Shown here: positions 18,398 to 28,759 of the stretch, piece after piece | How positions within the stretch are numbered: the first letter of the stretch is position 1 | Layout of the letters: each line of letters starts with the position of its first letter | Assembly: GCF_014652475.1 (NCBI RefSeq) | Contig: NZ_BMYW01000003.1 | Location: forward strand, 147,648-211,647 | DNA length: 64,000 nucleotides | Source of the DNA: Vogesella alkaliphila | Lineage (GTDB): Bacteria > Pseudomonadota > Gammaproteobacteria > Burkholderiales > Chromobacteriaceae | Direction of reading: 5' to 3' | The notes under the pieces: generated by a model | Seen by the model: only the letters and a program-made list of their open reading frames with translations | Told to the model about the DNA's origin: nothing | Database searches by the model: none | Position numbers and translations under genes: made by a program

Positions 18398-19364
18398 TCC
18401 TTTCCCGCGCCTGCTGGCCGACATCGGCGGCACCAACGCCCGCTTCGCACTGGAAACCGCCCCCGGGGTGCTGGAAGACATCGACGTGTTGCCGTGCCGG
18501 GACTACCCGACGCTGGTCGACGCCATCCGCAGCTATCTGGAGCGCGCCGCCAGCCGCGCGGTGCACCACGCCGCCATCGGCATCGCCAACCCGGTGACCG
18601 GCGACTGGGTGCAGATGACCAACCACCACTGGGCGTTCTCGATCGAGGCCACCCGCCAGGAGCTGGGCTTTGCCACGCTGCTGCTGCTCAACGACTTCAC
18701 CGCGCTGGCGATGTCGCTGCCCTTCCTGCCGGCCGCCGAGCTGGTGCAGGTCGGCGGCGGCGAGCCGCGCCACGGCGCCAAGGCGCTGATCGGCGCCGGC
18801 ACCGGCCTCGGCGTCTCCGGCCTGCTGCCGCACGCCGGCGGCTGGGTGGCGATCGCCGGCGAGGGCGGCCACGTCGCCTTCGCCCCCGGCAACGAGGAAG
18901 AGGTGGCGCTGTGGCGCTACGCGCAGCGCCGTTTCGGCGAGCACGTGTCCGCCGAGCGCTTCCTGTCCGGCCCCGGGCTGGAGCTGATCTTCGACGCGCT
19001 GGCCGAGGCCGACGGCGAAGCCGCCGGCCAGCTGCCGGCGGCGGCGATCAGCGAGCGCGGCCTGTCCGGCACCTGCCCGCGCTGCGTGAAGGTGCTGGCG
19101 CTGTTCTGCGGCATGCTCGGCAACGCCGCGGCCAACCTGGCGGTGACGCTGGGCGCGGTCGGCGGCGTCTACATCGGCGGCGGCATCGTGCCGCGCTTCG
19201 GCGAGCTGTTCGCGCGCTCGCCGTTCCGCGAGCGCTTCGAGGCCAAGGGCCGCTTCCGCGACTACACCCGCGCGCTGCCGGTGTACGTGATCCACAGCGC
19301 CTACCCGGCGCTGACCGGGGTACAGGCCGCGCTGCGCGACCATCTGGGAGAGCGCAATGCTTGA
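18378..19364 (+). CDS. glk: Glucokinase
   Basis: Phosphorylates imported glucose to glucose-6-phosphate with ATP, linking GtsABCD to Zwf. 328 aa, Glk family: LLADIGGTNARFAL near 13-26, LLNDFTALAMSLP near 105, ALIGAGTGLGVSGLLP near 135 and GEGGHVAFAP near 162 (sugar-binding Glu and His). It overlaps pgl by 20 nt and hexR by 8 nt, so the four genes are translationally coupled. Confidence 0.95.
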   Translation: MSTGQPNPFPRLLADIGGTNARFALETAPGVLEDIDVLPCRDYPTLVDAIRSYLERAASRAVHHAAIGIANPVTGDWVQMTNHHWAFSIEATRQELGFATLLLLNDFTALAMSLPFLPAAELVQVGGGEPRHGAKALIGAGTGLGVSGLLPHAGGWVAIAGEGGHVAFAPGNEEEVALWRYAQRRFGEHVSAERFLSGPGLELIFDALAEADGEAAGQLPAAAISERGLSGTCPRCVKVLALFCGMLGNAAANLAVTLGAVGGVYIGGGIVPRFGELFARSPFRERFEAKGRFRDYTRALPVYVIHSAYPALTGVQAALRDHLGERNA

Positions 19365-20208
19365 GAAAATCCGTGCCGAGCTGGACACCCTGTCCGGCGC
19401 CGAACGCCGCGTCGCCGAGCAGGTGCTGGCGCAGCCGTATACCGTGATGCAGTCGGCGGTGTCCGACATCGCCGCCAGCGCCGGCGTCAGCCAGCCGACG
19501 GTGATCCGCTTCTGCCGCAGCATGGGCTTTTCCGGCCTGTCCGACTTCAAGCTCAAGCTGGCCGGCACCCTGGTCGGCGGCGTGCCCTTTGTTCACTCCA
19601 GCGTGCGCCCGGAAGACCCGGTGTCGGAGATCACCGCCAAGGTGTTCGACAACACCGTCACCGCGCTGCTCAAGTGCCGCAACGAGGTCAACCCGCAGGC
19701 GGTGGACGAGGCGGTGGAGCTGCTGGCCCACGCCCGCCGCATCGAGTTCTACGGCCTCGGCAACTCCGGCATCATCGCCGCCGACGCGCAGCACAAGTTC
19801 TTCCGTTTCGGCATCCCCACCGTCGCCTACGCCGACAGCCACATCCAGATCATGGCCGCCTCGGTGCTGACCCCGGACGACGTGCTGGTGACCATCTCCA
19901 GCTCCGGCCGCTCGCGCGAGCTGATGGACGCGGTGGACGTGGCGCTGGCCAATGGCGCCAAGGTGATCGCCATCACCGTGCCGGACACGCCGCTGGCGGC
20001 GCGTGCCACGGTGACGCTGGCGGTGGATGCACCGGAAGACAGCGAGACCTACAGCCCGATGCTGTCGCGCATCCTGCACCTGGTGATCATTGACATCCTG
20101 ACGGTCGGCGTCGCGCTCAAGCGCGGCCCCGGCCTGGTGACGCAACTGGAAAAAGCCAAGCGCAGCCTGAAGCAGAAGCGCCTGCGCGGCGACGAAGACC
20201 ATGACTAG
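19357..20208 (+). CDS. hexR: HexR transcriptional repressor (RpiR family)
   Basis: 283-aa regulator with an RpiR-type HTH (about 1-80; [11 protein letters not shown] at the recognition region follows GVSQPTVI) and a C-terminal SIS domain (about 120-265; [13 protein letters not shown] holds the phosphosugar-binding Ser residues). HexR proteins repress Entner-Doudoroff genes and let go on binding KDPG. It is the fourth gene in zwf-pgl-glk-hexR-pgi, so it represses its own operon through the box at 16077-16091. Its 3' end (to 20208) lies 91 bp before pgi. Confidence 0.94.
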   Translation: MLEKIRAELDTLSGAERRVAEQVLAQPYTVMQSAVSDIAASAGVSQPTVIRFCRSMGFSGLSDFKLKLAGTLVGGVPFVHSSVRPEDPVSEITAKVFDNTVTALLKCRNEVNPQAVDEAVELLAHARRIEFYGLGNSGIIAADAQHKFFRFGIPTVAYADSHIQIMAASVLTPDDVLVTISSSGRSRELMDAVDVALANGAKVIAITVPDTPLAARATVTLAVDAPEDSETYSPMLSRILHLVIIDILTVGVALKRGPGLVTQLEKAKRSLKQKRLRGDEDHD

Positions 20209-20257
20209 CGCTGCCGCCAACCGCCCGCGCGGCCGGCGCAAACCAGCCAGCCCGCCA

Positions 20258-20271
20258 GAGGTTGGCCGCAA
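20258..20271 (+). repeat. Dispersed repeat upstream of pgi (13/14)
   Basis: GAGGTTGGCCGCAA in the hexR-pgi gap, about 30 bp before the pgi start. Confidence 0.85.
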
Positions 20272-20299
20272 CAAGACGACAAAGAGACCCGGAGCCATC

Positions 20300-21946
20300 A
20301 TGAGCAAACTGACCCAGCTTCCCGCCTGGCACGCCCTGTGGGACCACTTCAACGACGCCAAGAACCTGCACATGCGCGAGCTGTTCGACAGCGATCCTGC
20401 GCGTGCCGAACGCTACTCGCTGGAAGTCGGCGGCCTGTTCCTGGACTACTCCAAGAACCGCATCACCGATGCCACGCTGCAGGGGCTGATGCAGCTTGCG
20501 CGCGAGGCCGGCCTGCCGGCACGCATCAAGGCGATGTTCAAGGGAGAGAAGATCAACAGCACCGAACACCGCGCCGCGCTGCACGTGGCGCTGCGCAACC
20601 GCACCAACTCGCCGATCCTGGTCGACGGCGAGGACGTGATGCCCAAGGTGAACTCGGTGCTGTCGCGCATGGGCAAGTTCGCGCACGCGGTGCGTTCCGG
20701 CGAGTGGCTGGGCTACACCCACCAGCCGATCACCGACATCGTCAACATCGGCATCGGCGGCTCCGACCTCGGCTCGCTGATGGTCTGTAGCGCGCTCAAG
20801 CCCTTCGGCCACCCGCGCATGAACATGCACTTCGTGTCCAACGTCGACGGCGCGCAGCTGAAGGAAACGCTGAAGAAGGTGCACCCGGAGACCACGCTGT
20901 TCGTGGTGGAATCCAAGACCTTCACCACCCAGGAAACCCTGACCAACGCGCTGACCGCGCGCGACTGGTTCGTGGCGCGCGCCCGCGACGAGAAGGCCGT
21001 GGCCAAGCACTTTGTGGCGGTGTCCACCAACAAGAAGGCCGTCGCCGACTTCGGCATCGACCCGGCGAACATGTTCGAGTTCTGGGACTGGGTCGGCGGC
21101 CGCTACAGCCTGTGGTCGGCCATCGGCCTGCCCATCATGCTGTACCTGGGCGAGGAGAACTTCACCGAGCTGCTCAACGGCGCCCACATCATGGACCAGC
21201 ACTTCGCCAACGCGCCGTTCGAGCAGAACATGCCGGTGCTCTTGGCGATGATCGGCGTGTGGTACATCAACTACTACGGCGGCGGCTCGCACGTGATTGC
21301 GCCGTACGACCAGTACCTGCACCGCCTGCCGGCCTTCATCCAGCAGCTGGACATGGAGTCCAACGGCAAGCAGACCATGCTCGACGGTGCGCCGGTGGAC
21401 TTCGAGACCGCGCCCATCATCTGGGGCGAGACCGGCATCAACGGCCAGCACGCGTTCTTCCAGCTCTTGCACCAGGGCACCCACATCTCGCCGATCGACC
21501 TGATCTGCTCGCTGCAGAACAGCTCCAGCCTGCCCGGCCACCACGAGATCCTGCTCGCCAACGTGTTCGCGCAGGCGGAGGCCTTCATGCGCGGCAAGAC
21601 CGCGGACGAGGCGCGCAGCGAACTGGAGGCGCAGGGGCTGACGGGTGAGGCGCTGGAGGCGCTGGTGCCGCACAAGGTGTTCGCCGGCAACCGCCCGACC
21701 AACACCCTGCTGATGGACAGGCTCGACCCGCGCAACCTGGGCAGCCTGATCGCCGCCTACGAGCACAAGATCTTCGTGCAGGGCGTGATCTGGCACATCA
21801 ACAGCTTCGACCAGTGGGGGGTGGAGCTCGGCAAGCAGCTGGCCAAGACCATCCACGCCGAGCTGGCCGGCAAGCTGAAATCGGCGCCGCACGACAGCTC
21901 GACCAAGGCGCTGATCGAGCGCTACCGCCGCGCCAACGCGCAGTAA
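20300..21946 (+). CDS. pgi: Glucose-6-phosphate isomerase
   Basis: Interconverts glucose-6-phosphate and fructose-6-phosphate, linking the Entner-Doudoroff route with gluconeogenesis. 548 aa, as in other bacterial Pgi. Visible marks: [14 protein letters not shown] near 150, [10 protein letters not shown] near 208, [13 protein letters not shown] near 270 and [20 protein letters not shown] near 375, with catalytic Glu and His. MSKLTQL is chosen because CCGGAG precedes it and it aligns with known starts; the longer frame would include the dispersed repeat. Last gene of the HexR operon, followed by a strong terminator. Confidence 0.96.
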   Translation: MSKLTQLPAWHALWDHFNDAKNLHMRELFDSDPARAERYSLEVGGLFLDYSKNRITDATLQGLMQLAREAGLPARIKAMFKGEKINSTEHRAALHVALRNRTNSPILVDGEDVMPKVNSVLSRMGKFAHAVRSGEWLGYTHQPITDIVNIGIGGSDLGSLMVCSALKPFGHPRMNMHFVSNVDGAQLKETLKKVHPETTLFVVESKTFTTQETLTNALTARDWFVARARDEKAVAKHFVAVSTNKKAVADFGIDPANMFEFWDWVGGRYSLWSAIGLPIMLYLGEENFTELLNGAHIMDQHFANAPFEQNMPVLLAMIGVWYINYYGGGSHVIAPYDQYLHRLPAFIQQLDMESNGKQTMLDGAPVDFETAPIIWGETGINGQHAFFQLLHQGTHISPIDLICSLQNSSSLPGHHEILLANVFAQAEAFMRGKTADEARSELEAQGLTGEALEALVPHKVFAGNRPTNTLLMDRLDPRNLGSLIAAYEHKIFVQGVIWHINSFDQWGVELGKQLAKTIHAELAGKLKSAPHDSSTKALIERYRRANAQ

Positions 21947-21968
21947 GGCGTCGCCATCCCCCACCCCG

Positions 21969-21995
21969 ACCGGAGCCTCGTGCTCCGGTTTTTTT
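21969..21995 (+). terminator. Intrinsic terminator of the zwf-pgi operon
   Basis: CCGGAGC, 5-nt loop, GCTCCGG, then seven T. 23 bp past the pgi stop. Confidence 0.92.
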
Positions 21996-22308
21996 ATGGC
22001 CGCGGCGGGGGCGAACTAGGGAAAACCGCAGTGAGGAACTCCCCAATGGTGGGGCCGCCAGGCGCGGCACTAGCATGGTCTTGCCGTCGTCGCCGCCATG
22101 ACGGCCTTGTTTCATGACAATGGCTGGCTATGCTGAACCAAGGTTATGACGTTGGCCGCAAAGGGCCGCGCGCGGCGGCCGGCAAGCCGCAATATTACCG
22201 GGCCGTTGTCAGCGCTTTGTAAGCCCGCGCTGCTAGAGTTGGCCGCGAGTTGTCGGCACGGGCCGCCTGCCGGCCTGTCTTTCTGTCCCCGTTTGCAAGG
22301 AAATCATC
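21996..22308. other. Intergenic region before the chemoreceptor gene, with one repeat copy
   Basis: About 310 bp with no convincing gene. A 12/14 dispersed-repeat copy lies at 22148-22161 and a weaker one (11/14) at 22235-22248. No clear promoter could be read. AAGGAA just before 22309 is the chemoreceptor ribosome-binding site. Confidence 0.6.
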
Positions 22309-23919
22309 ATGCGCGTTTCTACCCGGCTGGCCGTCATCATCCTGGCCAGCTTTATCGGATTGCTGCTGCTGGCCGGGCTGTCGCTGCACAGCATCCGCCA
22401 GTCGCTGTACGAGGAAAAACAGGCCTTCATCGTCAACCAGCTGCGCATGGCGGAAGGCGTGCTCGGCCACTACGCCGCCGCGGCGCAGCAGGGGCGGCTG
22501 AGCCAGGCCGACGCGCAGCAGCAGGCGCGGCAGGCGCTGGCGATGCTGACGGTGGACGACGTGTACTTCTTCGCCCGCGACAAGGACAACGTGATGCAGG
22601 TGCACATCAAGGCCGACCGCATCGGCAAGGTCGACCTCGGCTCCAAGCTGCCGGACGGGCGCACCACGGTGGACGCCTACAACGAGGCACTGCGCACGGC
22701 CAAGTACGGCCTCACCGAGATCTACACCACGCGCAAGGGCTCCGACGAGCAGGTGCCCAAGCTCAACGGCGTGGTGCGTTTCGAGCCCTGGGGCTGGATG
22801 GTGGGCACCGGCATCTTCGTCGACGACATCGCCGCCACCTTCTGGCGCAATGCCTCGCTGCTGCTGGCGCTGGCGGCCGTGGTGCTGGTGGTGCTGGCGG
22901 CGCTGGCGCTGACCATGTCGCGCCGCATCATCGGCTCGCTCGGCGGCGAGCCGGCCTACGCGGTGGCGGTGGTGGAGGCGATCGCCGCCGGCGACCTCAA
23001 CCAGACCATCCGCCACAACGGCAAGCCGCACAGCCTGCTGTTCGTGATGGCGGCGATGCAGCAGAAGCTGCGCGAGATGATCGCGCAGATCAGCGACTCC
23101 GCCGCGCAGCTGGGCAATACCGCCGCCGCGCTGGGCGAGCAGATGCAGCGTCTGGACACGGTGTCCGCTACCGCCAACGACTCCACCACCGCGGCGGCGG
23201 CGGCGATCGAGCAGCTGTCGGTGAGCATCGACCACGTGTCCGACAGCGCGCGCCAGACCGAGGTCGATTCGCGCGGCGTGGCACAGCTGGCGCAGCAGGG
23301 GCTGGGGGTGGCGCAAGGCGTGGTGTCCAGCATCCGCGGCATTGCCGGCGAGGTCAGCGACGCCTCCGGCCGCGTGCTGTCGCTGAGCGAACGCACGCGC
23401 AGCATCAGCGGCATCGCCGACACCATCCGCGACATCGCCGACCAGACCAATCTGCTGGCGCTGAACGCGGCGATCGAGGCGGCGCGGGCCGGCGAGCTGG
23501 GGCGCGGCTTCGCGGTGGTGGCGGACGAGGTGCGCAAGCTGGCGGAGCGCACCGCGCAGGCCACCAGCGAGATTTCCACCATCATCCACAGCGTGGTGCA
23601 GGAGACCGCCGGGGTATCCGGCGCGATGGAACAGATCGCGCCGCTGGTGGAGGACGGCGTGCAGCAGGTGACGCAGCTGGCCGGTGCGCTGGGCCAGATC
23701 GACGACAAGGCCGGCCACACGCTGGAACGCTTCCGCAACGTGGCGCTGGCGATGAGCGAGCAGAGCCAGGCCGGGGTCAGCATCGCCGGCAGCGTGGAGC
23801 AGGTGGTGCAGGTGGTGGAGGAAACGCAGTCCTCGGTACGCTTCACCACCGGCGCCTCGGCGCGGCTGCAAACGTTGGCCGCAGACCTGCAGCAGGCGGT
23901 GTCGCGCTTCCGCGTGTAG
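22309..23919 (+). CDS. Methyl-accepting chemotaxis protein with single-Cache sensor
   Basis: Inner-membrane chemoreceptor, 536 aa. First membrane helix about 8-27, periplasmic sCache-type domain about 30-180 ([17 protein letters not shown] and [13 protein letters not shown] are typical), second helix about 185-205, then HAMP-like linker and a long signalling coiled coil. The CheA/CheW-binding hairpin is seen near residues 380-410 ([18 protein letters not shown]). The C-terminus ends RFRV without a CheR-docking pentapeptide. sCache_2 domains often bind small organic acids; the ligand here is unknown. It is a single gene with its own AAGGAA Shine-Dalgarno. A 12/14 repeat copy near 23871-23884 is read as TLAAD. 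Confidence 0.92.
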   Translation: MRVSTRLAVIILASFIGLLLLAGLSLHSIRQSLYEEKQAFIVNQLRMAEGVLGHYAAAAQQGRLSQADAQQQARQALAMLTVDDVYFFARDKDNVMQVHIKADRIGKVDLGSKLPDGRTTVDAYNEALRTAKYGLTEIYTTRKGSDEQVPKLNGVVRFEPWGWMVGTGIFVDDIAATFWRNASLLLALAAVVLVVLAALALTMSRRIIGSLGGEPAYAVAVVEAIAAGDLNQTIRHNGKPHSLLFVMAAMQQKLREMIAQISDSAAQLGNTAAALGEQMQRLDTVSATANDSTTAAAAAIEQLSVSIDHVSDSARQTEVDSRGVAQLAQQGLGVAQGVVSSIRGIAGEVSDASGRVLSLSERTRSISGIADTIRDIADQTNLLALNAAIEAARAGELGRGFAVVADEVRKLAERTAQATSEISTIIHSVVQETAGVSGAMEQIAPLVEDGVQQVTQLAGALGQIDDKAGHTLERFRNVALAMSEQSQAGVSIAGSVEQVVQVVEETQSSVRFTTGASARLQTLAADLQQAVSRFRV

Positions 23920-23952
23920 GGTGGCGGCGACCGTTGCCGGTCGCCGGGGGGC

Positions 23953-24210
23953 TTAGTACTTGCTGCTTTCGCTCATGCACTTTTTCACGAAGCTGTTCTT
24001 GGCGGCGCCGGCCAGTTTCTTCTCGGCGGCCTTGCCGTCGCACATGGCTTGCGCGTTGCCTGGCTGTTCGCGTTCGCACTTCTTCATGAAGCTGTTCTTG
24101 GCGGCGCCGGCGAGCTTCTTCTCGGCAGCCATTTTTTCGCAGGCCGGATTGGCGGCCAGCAGCGGGCCGGAGAACAGCGAGAGGGTCAGCAGCAGGATCA
24201 GTTGACGCAT
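23953..24210 (-). CDS. PsiF-repeat small periplasmic protein
   Basis: 85-aa protein with a signal peptide (about 1-19, ending LLAA) and two near-identical PsiF repeats, AAEKKLAGAAKNSFMKKC and its copy with SFVKKC, each ending in a Cys. PsiF was named for phosphate-starvation induction in E. coli; its function is not established. Start MRQLILL chosen for the AAAGGA Shine-Dalgarno; an upstream ATG would spoil the signal peptide. Stands alone, convergent with the chemoreceptor gene. Confidence 0.85.
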   Translation of the reverse strand: MRQLILLLTLSLFSGPLLAANPACEKMAAEKKLAGAAKNSFMKKCEREQPGNAQAMCDGKAAEKKLAGAAKNSFVKKCMSESSKY

Positions 24211-24377
24211 GGTGTGTCCTTTCGGGAGGGGGAGTCGGGGCTGGGCGCCGTCACGGCGCCTGGCTTCACTATGGTTGCTGCCGGTCAAAAATGAAATGCC
24301 GCTTGTTGCGCTATGCTGGTCATGGCATTGTCACGCGGCAATGCCATCATCACTGGCTAGGCGAGGGCAGACACGGG

Positions 24378-25178
24378 ATGCGACAGGGAATGAGCGGGAG
24401 AGGGATTGGCGGATGGCTGGCGCTGCTGTGCGCCCTGCCGCTGGCGGCGCTGGCGGCAAGCGAACGGCCGCAGCTGAGCATCGTCGCCATGGACCAGGCG
24501 TCGCCGCCCTACGTCATCGGCGAGGGCAGCGGCTTCGCGCCGCAGCCCGGCCTCGCCGTCGAGCTGGCGCAGCGGGCGGCGAAGGCCTGCGGCGTCGAGC
24601 TGCAGTTGCTGCGCCAGCCGGGGCTGCGCATGCTGCAGAGCCTCAAGAGCGGCAGCGCCGACGCCGCGCTGCTGCTGTCCTACAACGAGGAGCGCGCGCA
24701 GTTCGCCGTCTATCCGCTGCGCGACGGCCAGCCCGACGGCCGCCGGCGCATGAGCACGCTGAGTTACGTGCTGCTCGTGCGCCACGACAGCCAGCTTGCG
24801 TGGGATGGCGAGCGGCTGAACCCGCCGCAGGCGGTGGTGGGCAGCAATATCGGCTGGTCGGTGATCAAGGACCTGGAACGCCTCCAGATCAAGGTGGAAA
24901 CCGCGCTCAACGTCGACAGCAACTTCAACAAGCTGCAGGCCGGGCGCATCGACGCCTACGCGATCCAGGACCTGCTGGCTGCCGGCTACCTGTCCACGCA
25001 TCCGAAGCTCGCGGTGCGCGCGCTGCCGCAGCCGCTGGTGAGCAAGGACTACTTCATGCCGTTCAGCCGCCAGTTCGCCGCCCGCCAGCCGCAGCTGGTG
25101 CAGTGCATGTGGCAGCAGGTGGCGCGCCAGCGCGACGCGCTGCTGAAGCGGCGCATGGCGGCCTACCTCCATCACTGA
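24378..25178 (+). CDS. Periplasmic solute-binding protein, SBP_bac_3-like
   Basis: 266-aa exported protein of the amino-acid-binding family 3 type: signal peptide to about AALAA, then LSIVAMDQASPPYVIGEG, GLAVELAQRAAKACGVELQL and RMLQSLKSGSADAALLLS, the usual opening of this fold. No permease or ATPase gene is next to it, so it may be an orphan binding protein or a sensor-like protein. Two in-frame ATGs (24378 and 24390) both give the signal peptide; GAGG about 12 nt before 24378 slightly favours it. Ligand unknown. Confidence 0.75.
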   Translation: MRQGMSGRGIGGWLALLCALPLAALAASERPQLSIVAMDQASPPYVIGEGSGFAPQPGLAVELAQRAAKACGVELQLLRQPGLRMLQSLKSGSADAALLLSYNEERAQFAVYPLRDGQPDGRRRMSTLSYVLLVRHDSQLAWDGERLNPPQAVVGSNIGWSVIKDLERLQIKVETALNVDSNFNKLQAGRIDAYAIQDLLAAGYLSTHPKLAVRALPQPLVSKDYFMPFSRQFAARQPQLVQCMWQQVARQRDALLKRRMAAYLHH

Positions 25179-25185
25179 CGCGGCC

Positions 25186-25199
25186 AGGGTTGGCCGCAA
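25186..25199 (+). repeat. Dispersed repeat after the solute-binding protein gene (13/14)
   Basis: AGGGTTGGCCGCAA immediately before the terminator stem, 7 bp after the stop codon. Confidence 0.85.
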
Positions 25200-25201
25200 G
25201 A

Positions 25202-25227
25202 AAAGCCGACGCCCGCGCGTCGGCTTT
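25202..25227 (+). terminator. Intrinsic terminator
   Basis: AAAGCCGACGC, 4-nt loop, GCGTCGGCTTT: 11-bp stem ending in TTTCT, adjacent to the dispersed repeat. Confidence 0.8.
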
Positions 25228-25439
25228 CTGTCGTGGCCAGCGGTGGCGGGCGGCCTGTCCTGACGTCCCCGCCGGTTGCAAGGCCTTGCTTGCCACCGCT
25301 GCCGGTACGCGCTGCGCCTTTCCCGCGATCACCGGCCGGCTTGTTGGCGCGGCGTGGCCGTCAACAGGGTAATTTCGTTCAATACCGGTCACACCGGATT
25401 TCTTACGCTGCAGGCTCTTTCATCCACGGGGAGCAACCC

Positions 25440-26018
25440 ATGAGCCTGTATCTGTCGATGTCCTTGTTTGCGCTGGCGGCCTCCATTTCTCCGGGGCCGG
25501 TGAATCTGCTGGGCCTGGCCCACGGCGTGCAGTACGGTTTTCGTGCCAGCTTGCGGCATGTCACCGGCGCGACCATGGGATTTACCCTGTTACTGCTGTT
25601 GATCGGCCTCGGCCTGCACGAGCTGCTGACCCGCTGGCCCTTGGTGACCGTCGTCATCAAGTGGGCCGGTGCCGCCTTCCTGCTGTACATGGCCTGGAAG
25701 TTGTTCCGCGCGGATGGCGCACTGGGAGAGCGGCGTGCCGGGCAGGCGCCGTCGTACTGGCAGGGCGCGCTGATGCAGTGGCTGAACCCGAAGGCCTGGC
25801 TGGCGTCGGTGGCCGGCATGGGGGCCTTTGCCGGCGGCGACAGCCTGCTGGTCTGGCAATTCAGCGCGCTGTACTGGGCGATCTGCTATCTCTCGCTGGC
25901 GTGCTGGGCTTATGCCGGCGCGGCGCTGGGGCAATACCTGCACTCTGCCGCCCGTATCCGGCTGCTGAACCGCGTGCTGGCGGTCTTACTGCTGCTGAGC
26001 ACGGCCTTGCTGTTCTGA
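25440..26018 (+). CDS. LysE/RhtB-family exporter
   Basis: 192-aa inner-membrane exporter of amino acids or related metabolites. Family mark SISPGPVNLLGLAHGVQYG near residues 13-31, then about six hydrophobic segments and LMQWLNPKAWLASVAG near 110-125, both typical of LysE/RhtB. GGGGAG lies before the ATG. Its stop codon abuts the stop of a convergent AraC gene, a frequent pairing in which the AraC protein controls the exporter. Substrate not deducible. Confidence 0.88.
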   Translation: MSLYLSMSLFALAASISPGPVNLLGLAHGVQYGFRASLRHVTGATMGFTLLLLLIGLGLHELLTRWPLVTVVIKWAGAAFLLYMAWKLFRADGALGERRAGQAPSYWQGALMQWLNPKAWLASVAGMGAFAGGDSLLVWQFSALYWAICYLSLACWAYAGAALGQYLHSAARIRLLNRVLAVLLLLSTALLF

Positions 26019-26849
26019 TCAGCGCCGGTAATGCCCCGGCGTGACGGCGGTGAGGCGCTTGAACACGCGCTGGAAATGCGCCTGGTCGGCAAAGCCGCTG
26101 GCGTGGGCGACTTCCGCCAGTGGCTGGCGGCCACGCAGCAGACGTCTGGCATGCTGGATGCGGCAGTTGAGCAGATAGGCGTGCGGCGTCATGTGGTAGT
26201 GCTGGCTGAAGGCACGGATCAGGTAGGACGGCGACAGCGAGGCCGCCGCGCAGATCTGCTGCAGCGTCAGGGACTCGGTAGCGTGGCTGTGGATGAAGTC
26301 GACGGCCCGCGCCAGCCGGTCCGGCGCGCCAGGCGCTGGCAGCCTGCCAGACGACAAGGCGGGCAAGACCTCGCTGAAAAACTGCACGGCGACGCTTTCC
26401 TTCAGTAGCGGTTCGCTATCGGCGGCGGTCAGCACGGCGTGAAAACGGGTAAAGGCGGCGTACAGGCGCGGGTCGGTACTGAGCTGGCAGGCCAGCGGCT
26501 GGAAGTCGCCATGCGGCGACAGCCCCAGCTCGGCCTGCCGGGCGCCCAGCCAGTCCTGGTCCACATACAGCATGCGATACGCCCAGCCGGCGCCGCGAAC
26601 CGGCGCGCAGGCGTGCACCTCGCCCGGGTTCATCGTCAGCACGCTGCCGGCGGCGATCTCGTGCCGCTGGCTGCCGTTCAGGTAGTGGCTGTGGCCGCCA
26701 TCAATCACGCCCAGCGAGAACGTCTCGTGCGAGTGTTTTTCGTAGCAGACCTTGCGGCCGTCCGTGACGGTGCGGGACTCGATGAAAGGCAGCGCGTCAT
26801 CACGCCAGAAGCGGGATGCTTGCTGCGGGGCCGGGCGTGCTTGCGCCAT
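26019..26849 (-). CDS. AraC-family regulator with N-terminal cupin
   Basis: 276-aa regulator: N-terminal AraC-type cupin (about 25-150; HSHETFSLGVIDGGHSHY and NPGEVHACAPV) and C-terminal double HTH (about 175-276; TLQQICAAASLSPSYLIRAF, then FADQAHFQRVFKRLTAVTPG). Likely controls the convergent LysE-type exporter; the two stop codons are back to back. Start MAQARPAPQ chosen because the longer frame is Cys/Arg-rich and unlike the family; MPDRSDTT eight codons upstream is a possible alternative. Confidence 0.85.
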   Translation of the reverse strand: MAQARPAPQQASRFWRDDALPFIESRTVTDGRKVCYEKHSHETFSLGVIDGGHSHYLNGSQRHEIAAGSVLTMNPGEVHACAPVRGAGWAYRMLYVDQDWLGARQAELGLSPHGDFQPLACQLSTDPRLYAAFTRFHAVLTAADSEPLLKESVAVQFFSEVLPALSSGRLPAPGAPDRLARAVDFIHSHATESLTLQQICAAASLSPSYLIRAFSQHYHMTPHAYLLNCRIQHARRLLRGRQPLAEVAHASGFADQAHFQRVFKRLTAVTPGHYRR

Positions 26850-27048
26850 GGTTGTGTCACTTCTGTCGGGCATTGAACACGAACAGCATAGCCTGCCCCG
26901 GCACGAAAACAAAAGAACCGTCACCCGGTGCCGCATCGGTTGTCGCGTGGTGTGGCACCGGTTACTGGTCGGCTCCGTGAGGCAGCACCGGCTCAGCCCG
27001 CGCTGGCATTGGCCGGCAAGGCGGTTTTGCAAGCGGGGTGGAAAACAA

Positions 27049-27073
27049 CAAGGCCGGGATGATCCCGGCCTTG
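27049..27073 (-). terminator. Intrinsic terminator of argH
   Basis: Near-perfect palindrome CAAGGCCGGGAT / ATCCCGGCCTTG around one central base, followed on minus by TTGTTTTCC. About 40 bp past the argH stop. Confidence 0.8.
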
Positions 27074-27092
27074 TCGTGCAAGCTGGCGGCGC

Positions 27093-27106
27093 AAGGTTGG
27101 CCGCAA
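27093..27106 (+). repeat. Dispersed 14-bp repeat, exact copy, after argH
   Basis: AAGGTTGGCCGCAA, between the argH stop (27112) and its terminator. Confidence 0.9.
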
Positions 27107-27111
27107 GCCGC

Positions 27112-28494
27112 TTAGCCAGCCAGACGCGCGCGGTGGCGGGCGATCTGCGCGCGCACCTGGTTCGGCGCGGTGCCGCCGACGTGGTCGCGCTGTGCCAGCG
27201 AACCTTCCGGCGTCAGCACGGTGAACACGTCCTGCTCGATCAGCGTGCTGAACTCGCGCAGCTTTTCCAGGCTGAGGTCGGCAATGTCCACGCCCTGCAG
27301 CTCGGCATGGCGCACGGTCAGTGCCACCACTTCGTGGCTGTCGCGGAACGGCATGCCTTTTTTCACCAGATAGTCGGCCAGATCGGTGGCGGTGGCGAAG
27401 CCCTGCAGCACCGCGGCGCGCATCGCTGCCGGCTTCACGGTGATGCCGCGCATCATGTCGGCGTAGATGCGCAGGGTGTCGATCAGCGTGTCGGCGGTAT
27501 CGAACAGCGGTTCCTTGTCTTCCTGGTTGTCTTTGTTGTAGGCCAGCGGCTGTGCCTTCATCAAGGTAACCAGCGCGATCAGGTGGCCCACCACGCGGCC
27601 GGATTTGCCGCGTACCAGCTCCGGCACGTCCGGGTTTTTCTTCTGCGGCATGATGGAGCTGCCGGTGCAGAAGCGGTCGGCGATGTCGATGAAGCCGACG
27701 CGCGGGCTCATCCACAGGATCAGCTCTTCCGACAGGCGGCTCAAATGCACCATCACCAGGCTGGCGGCGGCGGTGAATTCGATGGCGAAGTCACGGTCGG
27801 ACACCGCGTCCAGCGAGTTGTGGCACACGTCGTCGAAGCCCAACAGCTGCGCGGTGTAGAAGCGGTCGATGGGGAAGGTGGTGCCGGCCAGTGCGGCGGC
27901 GCCCAGAGGCAGGCGGTTCACCCGCTTGCGGCAGTCGGTCATGCGCTCGGCGTCGCGGCCCAGCATCTCCACGTAGGCCAGCATGTGGTGGCCGAAGGTT
28001 ACCGGCTGGGCCACCTGCAGGTGGGTGAAGCCCGGCATCACGGTGTCGGCGTTGGCTTCGGCCAGGTCCAAGAGGCTGCTCTGCAGCTCGGCGATCAGTA
28101 CCACGATGGCGTCGATCTGCGCGCGCAGCCACAGGCGGATGTCGGTGGCCACCTGGTCGTTGCGCGAACGGCCGGTGTGCAGGCGCTTGCCGGCGTCGCC
28201 GATCTTGTCGGTGAGGCGGCGCTCGACGTTCATGTGCACGTCTTCCAGGTCCACGCTCCACTCGAAGTTGCCGGCGCGGATGTCGGCGATGATCTCGCCC
28301 ATGCCGTCGCGGATGGCGGCGAGATCGGCATCGGACAGCACGCCGGATTTGTTCAGCATCGCGGCGTGGGCCAGCGAGCCTTCGATGTCGAATTCGGCCA
28401 GACGCTTATCGAAGGTGACCGAAGCGGTGTATTTCTTGACCAGCTCGGAGACCGGCTCGGAGAAGCGGCCAGACCAGGCGTGCGTGTCTTGCAT
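27112..28494 (-). CDS. argH: Argininosuccinate lyase
   Basis: Last enzyme of arginine synthesis: splits argininosuccinate into arginine and fumarate. 460 aa, fumarase/aspartase superfamily. N-terminus WSGRFSEPV, then [12 protein letters not shown] near 110, a middle [16 protein letters not shown] near 155 with the catalytic His, and the signature [16 protein letters not shown] near 280 with the catalytic Ser. Start [10 protein letters not shown] matches other ArgH proteins; the longer frame is unsupported. Monocistronic, with its own terminator. Confidence 0.96.
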   Translation of the reverse strand: MQDTHAWSGRFSEPVSELVKKYTASVTFDKRLAEFDIEGSLAHAAMLNKSGVLSDADLAAIRDGMGEIIADIRAGNFEWSVDLEDVHMNVERRLTDKIGDAGKRLHTGRSRNDQVATDIRLWLRAQIDAIVVLIAELQSSLLDLAEANADTVMPGFTHLQVAQPVTFGHHMLAYVEMLGRDAERMTDCRKRVNRLPLGAAALAGTTFPIDRFYTAQLLGFDDVCHNSLDAVSDRDFAIEFTAAASLVMVHLSRLSEELILWMSPRVGFIDIADRFCTGSSIMPQKKNPDVPELVRGKSGRVVGHLIALVTLMKAQPLAYNKDNQEDKEPLFDTADTLIDTLRIYADMMRGITVKPAAMRAAVLQGFATATDLADYLVKKGMPFRDSHEVVALTVRHAELQGVDIADLSLEKLREFSTLIEQDVFTVLTPEGSLAQRDHVGGTAPNQVRAQIARHRARLAG

Positions 28495-28605
28495 GGTGAT
28501 GATGTCCCGGGGTTGTACGTGGAGGGCGTGTCTGGCCAACGATTATAAGGAAAGCCCGCCATCAGGGCGAGGGCGGGCTGGTTTCAAGCGTTCGATTACG
28601 CGTTT

Positions 28606-28759
28606 AGAGCGTGTTCACGATCTCGCGCGCTCACGCGAGACAAGGCGAAAACGGCTGAGGAAGCGGAGTTTACAAGTGGTAAATACGCATATCTCAATCG
28701 TACTTAACGCTGTATCGCCCCAGTTGAAATCAAATCGCAGCAGATCGTGTACAGGCTCT
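28606..28759 (+). mobile_element. Miniature inverted-repeat element, copy A (154 bp)
   Basis: Bounded by imperfect 18-bp terminal inverted repeats, AGAGCGTGTTCACGATCT and AGATCGTGTACAGGCTCT (16/18 when inverted). No coding capacity. It is markedly AT-richer inside than the flanks. Copy B at 29323-29464 has the same ends in opposite orientation, and the two enclose the hemerythrin gene. The right end touches the hemerythrin stop codon. No transposase and no clear target duplication. Confidence 0.75.
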